Assembly: GCA_948146395.1 (NCBI GenBank)
Contig: OX411543.1
Coordinates: 31,267,058 to 31,331,057 of the forward strand
DNA from: Fragum whitleyi
Lineage: Eukaryota > Mollusca > Bivalvia > Cardiida > Cardiidae
Length of the DNA stretch: 64,000 bases
Direction of reading: 5' to 3'
The notes beneath the pieces were generated by a model. It was not told where the DNA came from, did not search any database, and was given only the letters and a program-made list of their open reading frames with translations. This document shows, in pieces, positions 48,454-58,689 of this stretch. A program made the position numbers and the translations under genes. Numbering within the stretch: the stretch's first letter is position 1; each line of letters opens with the position of its first letter.

Positions 48454-50254
48454 GGTTTGCAAGTAGATTAGATCTATTTATAACGATTTTGAAGTATAGT
48501 GAGATGCTTTTAAGCGAATGTTCTCAAACAAACTGAAAGACAAGCATAATTTTCGAAATGATCGAATATTTCCACTTTCCTTTAATTGGTAAATTATGTT
48601 AATTAAAATTTTATTCCATTTTAATTGACTGACCAGTTTATTTTTTTTACCAATCTCGTGTGTTGTTGTCGCGTAGCTTATCAGTCTCCCACAATCCATA
48701 CGTCGATATTATGTAACATTATGTAACGACGCAGCTGGGCACGCGATTAGAACAATAGAGATCGATAATTGGGTCCATATAGCATGTTATCAGAGGCTTC
48801 CGAAAAAAAAACCTTCAATCAGGGGGCAATAAATCAAATCAAGCTGATAAGCGTAAAGATTATATACAGTGGACAGCTTCTGATCGCATCTGATTTTACC
48901 CTTCCTTTTGATTTTTGAAAAAAACGAAAACCACAAATCTCTTATTACGAAAATATTTAGGTCATTCCTTTCTGAAAAATAGGCCTATTGAAATCGTCAA
49001 AATACGACGCCTAGATTAACATGCCAGTTTTCCTTTACTTTATCAAGCCTGTTTTGAAATTATAAATCGCCATATTGTCAAATTTATTTTGAACTTGGGT
49101 GCTTTTAGCATGTGAGTATTTTGAAAAGAATTTTCTGTGAATCTTGCGCAGATTCTCATATCCTGTCGAGTTTTTGTCTAGCTAGGGAGGAGTCTTCTAC
49201 ATCGTAGTTGTACTGTCATTTTGTAATGAATGACAGAGAAAAAAGAATGAAAAGGTGTAGCCTACACAAGAAGAAAATTATTTGACAAATGCATGTACTT
49301 TCAAAACCATTAGAATACGAAATAACCATTGTGAAAAGTGCGAAAAATAGAAATCAATATAGATCTATTTGTTTCTTTCACGATTAGATTATTTCAAATG
49401 ACAGAGAAGAGTGAAGTAGGAAGCTCGATATACACCGTTTGAAATTCGGATAAAGAAACAATTTAGCATTTCGCTGATTTTCTGCCAAAACAACATATCT
49501 GCAGCCTAAACAAGCTGCAGATACAAGGTTTTCCTAGAAAAGTGACGATTTGTAAATTTGTATCACTTTGTATGAACTATCAGCAAGTCTCGCGCATTCG
49601 GTCTGACGAGAGTTGAAAATGCTTTTGGCTCGCGTAGTGGCTAATATTTCACGGTGTTGAAATTGTTCGGGAAAGCGAAAAATTGTCTCTCGCATCATCA
49701 TGTGATGAGTCAGATATCCTTTTTTTCTTTTTTTTGTACTTGGAAAATGAAAATATAAGAATTCAAATTCGCGATTAATTGAAATTATCAGGTGTCTGAT
49801 TGACGATTCTCTATTGAAAAGATAGGGGAAATATTGGATAGAGATAGCGCGACGAGTAAAGGGTAATAAAACACGTGGCATACACACAAAAGAGTTTTAC
49901 CCGACAAAATTAACACGTCACATAGACAGGGATTTTCGTCTGCTACTGGTAAGAAATATGTCAAATTCACCAATTTTCCATTTCAACTTTAAATTGCATG
50001 TTGAAAATCATGATATCTAAGTTCAACTTAGAAATTTACAAGCTCGAATTCGATGTTTTTTCTATGAAAGTGAATGGCGCTTAATTTATGACCCCACTCG
50101 TCTTTAACTCAAAATTACTCATTTTTCTGAAGAACAAAGCCATCGATTTTTTTTTCGGAATATTAAAGATAACTAAACATATTTACTGCTTTGATAATCG
50201 TTTATAATTTTTTTTATTTTGAAAATCGCCGATTTTTGTCATGAAAAAACACCC
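48454..50254. other. Interior of the piggyBac-like element, no gene recognised
   Basis: AT-rich, with short open frames (longest 117 codons on the minus strand at 49534-49887, without recognisable domains). Possibly the promoter side and 5' untranslated part of the lost transposase gene. Confidence 0.5.
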
Positions 50255-50385
50255 ACGTCAAAACCCGGTCTTGTTCAAATACGGCGACCACGTGAAAACC
50301 CGGCCTTGTTCAGATAAAGGTAACACGTCAAAAGCCGGTCTTGTTCAGATAACGTAGACACGTGAAAACCCGGTCTTGTTTGGGA
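50255..50385. repeat. Four subterminal repeats at the right end of the piggyBac-like element
   Basis: Four copies of a unit of about 35-40 bp, CACGTSAAAACCCGGTCTTG followed by TTCAGATAA, adjoin the right TIR. The last unit runs into GTTTGGGAAAGGG. They are candidate transposase-binding sites. Confidence 0.85.
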
Positions 50386-50394
50386 AAGGGTTAA

Positions 50395-50724
50395 TACAGG
50401 TTGCAAAAATGAAAGGTCTCATAAAAAGATGAATAAATAAGATCCTTGGAAAATTATGTTCACTTGCAGAAGAAAAATTGCCCAGGCCTATATAAGAATA
50501 GTCATGTTCGATGCAGTTTGGGGTGGGCGATTATTAGAGGTATTCTGTTGGGAAATAACTCAAACCTCCCATGAAAGAACCTACAACGCCCCTTAAAATG
50601 ACAATGTGATACTTATCTAGTAAATACAAAATAAATTTCCAAAAACAAGGAGCAAAGACGCAAGATAATGACACAACTCAGACCTCGCAGTTTGTTCATT
50701 GTCACCGTGTTTCAATAAACAAAT
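50395..50724. other. Stretch without a recognised gene
   Basis: AT-rich flank of the piggyBac-like element; nothing recognised. Confidence 0.5.
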
Positions 50725-50935
50725 TTGATCCCCAGTGGGATCCTTTCCGACGTTTGTCTTTCACCAATGGGTAGATAATCATAAACCTATGTGAAATAGC
50801 AGTCGGAGGCTAGGAAAGGGTGTAATGGTGTTACAGGTGAAAGAAATACCAGGAATCCATTGTTAGGTGCTCCGGCCGCCGCGATATAACTGCGAGATTG
50901 TTGAAAGCGGCGTTAAACCCATTCAAACAAACGAA
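50725..50935 (+). mobile_element. 5'-truncated tRNA-derived SINE
   Basis: Starts at the end of the B box (TTGATCCCCAGTGGGATCC), continues with TCACCAATGGGTAGATAATC and GGTGCTCCGGCCGCCGCGA, and ends in CAAACAAACGAATC. It is closest to the full copy at 20384. Confidence 0.85.
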
Positions 50936-51621
50936 TCAATGAACAAAGCGATACGCTGCTTTACATGATATTGCTATGAAACCAAGGGACTCTGGTGAAT
51001 GTATATTTATATTCGTCATTTGTATTTCAATATCAATTATTTTACTCATCTTTATTCTTTTTTTCTGACTGCATCACACATATTTCGAGCGAGAAAGACT
51101 AAAATTACTTGATAATGCTTAGATGTAGTGTTCAATAAGTGATTCTCTAGTTTCTCAAAAATGTATTATTCTTCGTTCTCGTAGATTAGAAAAAAACGCA
51201 AAGGGCTGACATGATTCCAAAGGATCGTAACTACATCAGATCATAGTTGTTGCACGCACTAATTTTAATATTCTCTTTGCATTTCAATTGTAACCTATTG
51301 TTTGCTTATCGTTTATTTTTTTGTAAAATTTCAAGAAATAATAGGAAATAATAGGAAATTGCCGTATCACCTACCTGTTGTGAAAATAAAATTAAGTATC
51401 CTGTTTTCCTCAATTTTAAAATCCACAACAAAGTCACAAAGAGCCAGCTAAATAATAATTTTAAAATGGTTTGTCATCTACCTAGAGATGCATTAGGCAT
51501 GGGCAAGCTCTTCCAAAAATAGTCGTTGGCGTCTTTGATCATCTGTTCACCCTCTGTGTGAAATAAACTATTCCGCATCCTCTACCTCGTTGCGGGACAA
51601 AAATATTTATTTAATTTGCCT
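50936..51621. other. Stretch without a recognised gene
   Basis: AT-rich flank before the tyrosine-recombinase retrotransposon; nothing recognised. Confidence 0.5.
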
Positions 51622-52255
51622 TTGTTTCATAGGCATGATAAGGTTCAGAGGCCAAGAGCAGACGGCCATGTAATTCCGGGCTTAAGTTGGGAAGTTCCAG
51701 ACCAACGAAACTTATATTGTCTGCCCTTGGCCCCCGCCTGACTTTGCTGAACTAAGTCAAGGCGGTAATAAGTTTACACATTTTAATTCTACTCTAATAC
51801 ATATAATGCTTAAGTTTGGCATAACAAAGGGCTTGAACCTACAATAAATTCCCCAAAATAAAGCATGTCAATAAAACCACTAAATGTTTTTTCCATAATA
51901 TATACAACTTGCGCTCAGATGGAGCTGAAACAAATACCGTTCAAAATGAGCGGAACGAATAAAGCTCAGGTGGAGTGGGACAGATTAAAGCTAAAGTGGA
52001 GAAGAACAAATTAAGCTCAAATGGAGAGAAAATAAATTCGACTCAATTGGAGCCCAAAGAATTGTACTCCTAAGCACTGTTATCCTTAGCCCTAACACTT
52101 GTATGGCACCGACAACTCGTCGTAGGGCGCCCAAATGAACACACACAAAAATATACTGGCCCCGAAAAACTTGGTGACCCCTAACATGGTTGAATATATA
52201 CATGAGATACATAAAAATGATAGACAATTTCAGCGAATTTTGGCTGCTGGTTGGC
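51622..52255 (-). repeat. Terminal repeat B2 of the Ngaro-type element
   Basis: Direct copy of 52808-53441 with only about two differences (for example CAGACGGCC/CAGACAGCC). The match ends abruptly at TGGCTGCTGGTTGGC. Confidence 0.9.
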
Positions 52256-52635
52256 TAGTTTACAAAGAATGCAACTGATTGTTAGCCCCGAACGGCTTGG
52301 TGACCGACAAACGGTTGAATACATGAGAAATGTGGATAATTGAAATATTTTCACTGTAGTTGCTCAACTAGGTAAGGTCGTTAGCAGGCTTAATAATACG
52401 AGACACTTGTGATTTAAGGATAACCGAATCTAAAAACACTTGATTCACGAGCTCCGACTGTTCACTGTTTATTGATTGTTTTCATCTGTTGACTGTAGGT
52501 TCACACCAGACATTTGTGGATCGATTGCAAAAAGCCGTTTCCGTTGGTTCTTTCAAGATCTATCGTTGCTCTGTAAAGAGATGGAAAAAGCGAAGCAGCA
52601 CAGACAAGGGTTCAAAAAGGGGGGGAAGGGAGGGT
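52256..52635. other. 380-bp segment between repeats B2 and A2
   Basis: Has no clear counterpart next to A1. Part of it echoes B (CTTGGTGACCGACAAACGG, GTTGAATACATGAGA), so it may be a decayed tandem piece of B plus other sequence. Confidence 0.55.
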
Positions 52636-52809
52636 TCTTTAAAAACTTTTTGTAAACAAAAAGATCGTAACAAAATCATATACCTTTGTTTTTTAGCAAA
52701 AATGGAGGTGAGTGACGTCACACCTATACTTGAAGTTTACTAATCGATTTTGTAGACTGGAAGATGCCATGGAAACAACGAGGACTATTAACTAGTAATA
52801 GTCCCTATT
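52636..52809 (-). repeat. Repeat A2 of the Ngaro-type element
   Basis: A 174-bp copy of 62421-62594 with about five substitutions; includes GAGGTGAGTGACGTCACACC and AACTAGTAATAGTCCCTATT. It directly abuts B1. Confidence 0.9.
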
Positions 52810-53441
52810 GTTTCATAGGCATGATAAGGTTCAGAGGCCAAGAGCAGACAGCCATGTAATTCCGGGCTTAAGTTGGGAAGTTCCAGACCAACGAAACTTA
52901 TATTGTCTGCCCTTGGCCCCCGCCTGACTTTGCTGAACTAAGTCAAGGCGGTAATAAGTTTACACATTTTAATTCTACTCTAATACATATAATGCTTAAG
53001 TTTGGCATAACAAAGGGCGTGAACCTACAATAAATTCCCCAAAATAAAGCATGTCAATAAAACCACTAAATGTTTTTTCCATAATATATACAACTTGCGC
53101 TCAGATGGAGCTGAAACAAATACCGTTCAAAATGAGCGGAACGAATAAAGCTCAGGTGGAGTGGGACAGATTAAAGCTAAAGTGGAGAAGAACAAATTAA
53201 GCTCAAATGGAGAGAAAATAAATTCGACTCAATTGGAGCCCAAAGAATTGTACTCCTAAGCACTGTTATCCTTAGCCCTAACACTTGTATGGCACCGACA
53301 ACTCGTCGTAGGGCGCCCAAATGAACACACACAAAAATATACTGGCCCCGAAAAACTTGGTGACCCCTAACATGGTTGAATATATACATGAGATACATAA
53401 AAATGATAGACAATTTCAGCGAATTTTGGCTGCTGGTTGGC
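52808..53441 (-). repeat. Repeat B1 of the Ngaro-type element
   Basis: 634 bp matching B2 almost exactly. The 161-codon minus-strand open frame at 53177-53662 reads through this repeat and is not a separate gene. Confidence 0.9.
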
Positions 53442-53576
53442 CACATGAAACAAAACCCATGGCCTACTTGTGGACAGGGGTTTAGTTTCACCGCCAAAAT
53501 AGTATTTTGCGCCAGCAAGCCAAAGAAAACTGGTTCACGCCCATATATAATTACACTTAATACCATGGCTGGGTAG

Positions 53577-54115
53577 CCTGCAAGAAATGATGCAGGCTGA
53601 ACTGAAGATCCCGATAAAAAGTTTATTTCCTGCCTCAGACAAGTGGACTCCGTCCCTGTCATATGTATTTAGATTGAAAGGCACAAGTCTGGGGTGCTTA
53701 ATATAAAACCCGCCAAATCGCTTTGTTAACATTATTGCAAATGTGTTAAATCTCTTCCTGGCTGATTCCAGACCGCTGTTATCTAACCACTGACAAGGCA
53801 AAATTTCAGACCAGATTATTATTGTTGTAGGCATATTTGTTTTTATATGAATAAAGCAATTCCATTAATTCTTTAAGCTTTTTTAACTGGCGTATGGCCC
53901 AAATCATTACCACCAACATGGAGCACTAGGAAGCTAGGTTTGTCCTGTACTGCCAAGAGTGTCCTCAACTTGTACTTTGTATTCTTTAGGGTAAGTCCGC
54001 TATAGCCCTGCCACCAAAGGCTTGCTGATAGGCCCAATGAAGTAGTCTTAGATTGTCTCACATGAGCAAAGGCTCTTTTAACTAGAGAGGACCCAACTAT
54101 CCAAACTAATGGCTT
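53577..54115 (-). pseudogene. SGNH/GDSL-type hydrolase domain of the Ngaro-type element
   Basis: An esterase-like domain whose role in these retroelements is not established. The minus strand shows all four blocks: PLVWIVGSSLVKRA (block I, catalytic Ser in GSS), a Gly in WWQGYSG (block II), HVGGNDLG (block III, Asn) and DGVHLSEAGN (block V, Asp-x-x-His). Two frame changes near 53830-53880 separate blocks III and V, so the gene is broken. It lies after the recombinase and before repeat B1. SGNH-type domains are known in some Ngaro and CR1-like elements of aquatic animals; here the domain order is seen directly in one element. Confidence 0.85.
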
Positions 54116-54245
54116 ATCTGAAATGGACTTTGGGGAAAAAATAAATATTTTTCCCGATTCTTCTTCTTTAATGTTAAATAGAAATAGTTTATAAAATGGG
54201 GCCTAAACCAAATAATAATAGCTATTCTAAATGTAATTCTTGTAA

Positions 54246-54588
54246 TCATATGGTCATAATGTAAGTTTTGTAGGCAGATGATGCCCATCGACCGCACAGT
54301 TGAATTTTTTCGTGTGGCCACCCGAGTTGGGCTGCTCTGGTAGCCATGCTTAGCCGAAAACTATGTGATTTGTACCCGACAATGCTAGAATCAACCAGTC
54401 TTAATGCTTTTTGCAAGACAGAGGAGAACTGGTAACGAGTAAGGGGACTCCCATCTAAATGACAAAATAGAGGTCCCGGGCCCTTTGGCCGGATGTTCAA
54501 ATAATTGCGCATATGCTGGACTGGGCATAAATGAGCATTTGATTGGCAAATACGTAGAGTTGTCCCTACACCCATTTGATCGGTTTTT
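54246..54588 (-). pseudogene. Tyrosine recombinase, C-terminal catalytic part
   Basis: Carries the second half of a phage-integrase-like domain: SHSFRLSMATRAAQLG supplies the HxxR box, GRWASS a conserved Trp, and AYKTYI the candidate nucleophile Tyr. This enzyme would insert the circular cDNA by site-specific recombination, in place of an integrase. The first residues of the open frame come from the adjoining tandem-core element; Ngaro-derived sequence begins at KTDQMG. The N-terminal part resumes at 56618. Confidence 0.9.
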
Positions 54589-56617
54589 AGCTCACCTGAG
54601 CACGAAGTGCTCAAGGTGAGCTTTTGGGGTTACTTGATGTCCGTCGTCCGTTGTGCGTCGTGCGTCGTCAACATTTACCTTGTGGACACTCTAGAGGCCA
54701 TATTTTTAGCCCAATCAACCTGAAAATTGGTCAGAATGATTATCTTGATAAAATCTTGGACAAGTTCGAAATTGGGTCAAGTGGGGTCAAAAACTAGGTC
54801 ACAGGGTCAAATCTTAGAAAAACCTTGTTGACACTCTAGAGGCCATATTTTTGGCCCAATCAACCTGAAAATTGGTCAGAGTGATTATCTTGATGAAATC
54901 TCAGACAAGTTCGAAATTGGGTCAAGTGGGGTCAAAAACTAGGTCACGGGGTCAAATCTTAGAAAAATCTTGTGGACACTCTAGAGGCCATATTTTTAGC
55001 CCAAACAACCTGAAAATTGGTCAGAATGATTATCTTGATGATATCTCGGACAAGTTTGAAATTGGGTCAAGTGGGGTCAAAAACTAGGTCACGAGGTCAA
55101 ATCTTAGAAAAATCTTGTGGACACTCTAGAGGCCATATTTTTAGCCCAATCAACCTGAAAATTGGTCAGAATGATTATCTTGATGAATTCTCGGACAAGT
55201 TCGAAATTGGGTCAAGTGGGGTCAAAAACTAGGTCACGGGGTCAAATCTTAGAAAAACCTTGTGGACACTCTAGAGGCCATATTTTTAGCCCAATCAACC
55301 TGAAAATTGGTCAGAATGATTATCTTGATGAAATCTTGGACTAGTTCGAAATTGGGTCAAGTGGGGTCAAAAACTAGGTCACGGGGTCAAATCTTAGAAA
55401 AACCTTGTGGACACTCTAGAGGCCATATTTTTAGCCCAATCAACCTGAAAATTGGTCAGAATGATTATCTTGATGAAATCTCGGACAAGTTTGGAATTGG
55501 GTCAAGTGGGGTCAAAAACTAGGTCACGGGGTCAAATCTTAGAAAAATCTTGTGGACACTCTAGAGGCCATATTTTTAGCCCAATCAACCTGAAAATTTG
55601 TCAGAATCATTATCTTGATAAATTCCCGTACAAGTTCGAAATTGGGTCAAGTGGGGTCAAAAACTAGGTCACAGGGTCAATTCTTAGAAAAACCTTGTGG
55701 ACACTCTAGAGGCCATATTTTTAGCCCAATCAACCTGAAAATTGGTCAGAATGATTATCTTGATGAAATCTCGGACAAGTTCGAAATTGGGTCAAGTGGG
55801 GTCAAAAACTAGGTCACGGGGTCAAATCTTAGAAAAACCTTGTGGACACTCTAGAGGCCATATTTTTAGCCCAATCAACCTGAAAATTGGTCAGAATGAT
55901 TATCTTGATGAAATCTCGGACAAGTTCGAAATTGGGTCAAGTGGGGTCAAAAACTAGGTCATGGGGTCAAATCTAAGAAAAACCTTGTGGAAAGTCTAGA
56001 GGCCATATTTTTAGCCCAATCAACCTGAAAATTGGTCAGAATGATTATCTTGATGAAATCTCGGTCAAGTTCGAAATTGGGTCAAGTGGGGTCAAAAACT
56101 AGGTCACGGGGTCAAATCTTAGAAAAACCTTGTGGAAACTCTAGAGGCCATATTTTTAGCCCAATCAAACTGAAAAGTGGTCAGAATGATTATCTTGATG
56201 AAATCTCGGACAAGTTCGAAATTGAGTCAAGTGGGGCCAAAAACTAGGTCACGGGTCAAATCTTAGAAAAACCTTGTGGACACTCTAGAGGCCATATTTT
56301 TAGCCCAATCAACTTGAAAATTGGTCAGAATGATTATCTTGATGATATCTCGGACAAGTTTGAAATTGGGTCAAGTGGGGTCAAAAACTAGGTCACAGGG
56401 TCAAATCTTAGAAAAACCTTGTTGACACTCTAGAAGCCGTATTCTTTGCCCAATCAACCTGAAAATTGGTCAAAATGATTATCTTGATGAAATCTCGGAC
56501 AAGTTTGGAATTGGGTCAAGTGGGGTCAAAAACTAGGTCACGGGGTCAAATCTTAGAAAACCTTTTTAAGATTGTTAATTCAGGTGAGCGATTAAGGGCC
56601 ACTATGGCCCTCTTGTT
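54589..56617 (+). mobile_element. L-family element inserted in the tyrosine recombinase gene
   Basis: Starts AGCTCACCTGAGCACGAAGT, carries GTCCGTCGTCCGTTGTGCG, a long 145-bp array, and ends CAGGTGAGCGATTAAGGGCC, a hairpin and CTCTTGTT. The recombinase frame continues on both sides (IRFS on one side, KTDQ on the other), which pins the insertion to a run of T. Confidence 0.9.
54685..56560 (+). repeat. 145-bp tandem array, about 13 copies
   Basis: Units marked by ACTCTAGAGGCCATATTTTT, CAACCTGAAAATTGGTCAGA and GGTCAAAAACTAGGTCACGG. The period is 145 bp and most copies differ by a few bases. Because 145 is not a multiple of three, the repeated 71-codon open frames cannot be one continuous protein. 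Confidence 0.95.
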
Positions 56618-57255
56618 GAGAATCTTATTGTCACATTCATGGCAGTTCCGCCAGGCAAAAATTGAATGTCGTTCAAATTTAATACTCTATGAGTTTGTGT
56701 ACTCTTTTTGCTTTCAATAGCCAGCTCGCCTACGCGTAGGAAACCAAAAAATGCCAAAGAAAATGCAGAGGTAAATAAAATGGATCCATATGGACTGATG
56801 CATGCTGCCGGAAGCTTGGTCAGCACAGATTCTAATAAAGTTAATGAAATTGGAAGTCTAAGCCGTTTATCTTTGCCTGTCCTCTTGAAACCCTCCAAAA
56901 GTTTGCCTATTATAAAATGCTTGGTCGGATCTGTGTGGTTGGATATCTTGCATTTAAAGCTAATAGCTGCAACATAGACTTGACTAGTTCTGTGACTAAG
57001 CTTACTGATTGACATATAGGCTATAAAGCTGGTTATATGTTCAACCGGAGGTGGCCAAGATAAAGGCAAGAAGGCATTGCGTCGGAAGGCTTCGAATTTG
57101 GCTATCCCAGTGCTATAAGCCCTTTTAGTGTTTTGCGCCAAAGAGGCCTCTAGCAACGTTCTAACCTCAGATTGGATATCAAAGAAAGAAATTTGTGCGG
57201 GATCTGCTCCGGATTGTCCCTTGCAGCTAACAAGCCAAAGCGGTCCCACTGGCAA
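56618..57255 (-). pseudogene. Tyrosine recombinase, N-terminal and first catalytic part
   Basis: Contains the SAM-like core-binding region (LAQNTKRAYSTGIAKFEAF) and the first catalytic box, GFLRVGELAI, with the conserved Arg. The frame reaches MNVTIR before the L-family insertion. It is separated from the RNase H frame by a shift near 57190, so it may originally have been fused to the RT polyprotein. Confidence 0.9.
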
Positions 57256-58689
57256 CGAGAAATAGCATCGGTTATTGAATTTTCTTTGGAAGAAATATGG
57301 ATTGCTCTAAAAACAATATTGTGCTGCATGGTTAGGCAGATAAATGGCCGTTAAAGTTGCATAAGGCGTTTTGATTTGGAGGTTTGCTTGTTCACTGCAC
57401 TGACCAGACCTTGATTATCAATATTAAATGTGACTTTCTTGTTTGCTACATGTTTACCCCATAAGAACAAGGCCAGAACAACTGGTATCATTTCGAGAAA
57501 GGATAGATCCTTAAGGACATCACTGTCCCCCCATGTTTCTGGCCACCAAAAAAAACACCACTGACTGTCAAAGAAGCACCCTGCACCTAAACCTTTGGCG
57601 CCTGCGCTGTCCGAAAACAACTGAAGGTCATTATTTGAAAACCATATATTTTCAGGTATATAAACCACCCCATTGAAATTTTCTAGAAAATTTAACCACA
57701 TATGGATGTCCAAGCGCATTTCGTTAGAAATTCTTAGGCGATGCGAGTTTCTTTTCAAAGGGATCATGGCGTCATAAAATCGCCTAAGGAATGCCCTACT
57801 TGATCTTACTGCTTTGCTGAAGAAGCTCAATTTACCCACCAATGATTGTAAACCCTTAAGAGTTATTTTCTTTTTACGAAGTGTCTCTTCCAAAACTTGC
57901 CTTAATTCGACCAATTTCTGAACAGGGATCCGCACCAAAGCGGCACTTGTATCTATTTCTAGCCCTAGAAAAATCATATTAGTTGTAGGGTTGACGGACT
58001 TTTCTTCTGCCAGAGGGATACCCAGTTCGTGGCACACCTTCTGAAAGGTATCCACCAAGTTTTGGCAAATAGGTGAATTTTTTGGTCCCATAAAAATGAA
58101 ATCATCCAACAAGTGATCTAAAGTGGTCTTCCCAGCTCTTTGGGCTACGTACCAGTGTAAAAAGGAAGAGAATTTTTCAAATAGATTGGCACTCTGAGAG
58201 AGACCAAACGGAAGACATTTATCTATGTAATAATATTTGCCAACTTTTATACCCAATAGCTGAAAGTCAGTGGGTGAAATAGGTAAAAGCCGATATGCCG
58301 ATCTAAGGTCCCTTTTGGCAAGGAGTGCAGCAGGGCCCAATTCAGAAATTACCTTTGTGACATTATCAAATGATGTGTATTGGACCGTGCAAAACTTGTC
58401 ATCGATACCATCATTTATACTGTGACCCTCAGGATAAGATAAATGAGTGATCATACGCCATCCCCCGTCAGATTTAGGTACAATGCCCACAAGGGAGACA
58501 ATTAGATCTGGTATCGGGCATTCGGTGAAGGGACCGGCTACTCTCCCCATTTCAATTTCTTTTTGCAACTTTGCTTTGACTATGTCTTTGCGAGAAAGAG
58601 CTGATTTGAGGTTTTTCGGTATACTGCCTACGCGTTTGCCCTCATAATTTATCTTAAAACCATTACGGAAACCATCCGATAAAATTTTG
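57256..58689 (-). pseudogene. Reverse transcriptase and RNase H of the Ngaro-type element
   Basis: DIRS/Ngaro-type RT: KRDLRSAYRLLPIS (motif A), LPFGLSQSANLF (motif B) and LLDDFIFMG (catalytic DD, motif C). RNase H follows with LFSDSAGAKGLGAG, LSFLEMIPVVLALF and NIDNQGLVSAVN supplying acidic residues. An in-frame TAA near 57351 interrupts the RNase H tail; beyond it HISSKENSITDAISR is typical of these elements. The open frame extends to 58829 only because it enters the MITE; Ngaro sequence starts at KILSDGFRNGF. Upstream coding lies beyond 60027. Confidence 0.9.

Larger units (their letters stand above)
45033..50390 (-). mobile_element. piggyBac-like element between TTAA sites
   Basis: TIRs CCCTTTCCCAAAC (45033) and GTTTGGGAAAGGG (ending 50390) are each flanked by TTAA (45029-45032 and 50391-50394), the target and duplication of piggyBac transposons. 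Only a short N-terminal transposase remnant is found, on the minus strand. An L-family element is nested at 46395-47924. Four subterminal repeats lie at the right end. It is a non-autonomous, decayed copy. Confidence 0.8.

Noticed and set aside
49534..49887. 117-codon minus-strand open frame as a gene
   Set aside because: No recognisable domain, overlapping frames, and location within a decayed piggyBac-like element.
51622..53441. B1/B2 as long terminal repeats of an LTR retrotransposon
   Set aside because: Both lie on the same side of the coding region, and the element encodes a tyrosine recombinase, not a DDE integrase.
53177..53662. 161-codon minus-strand open frame as a gene
   Set aside because: Most of it reads through repeat B1, whose copy at 51991-52227 gives the same residues; no domain is present.
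54872..56247. Repeated 71-codon open frames (MVRMIILMKS-type) as a protein family
   Set aside because: They are translations of a 145-bp tandem repeat. The period is not a multiple of three and each frame ends in the next unit.
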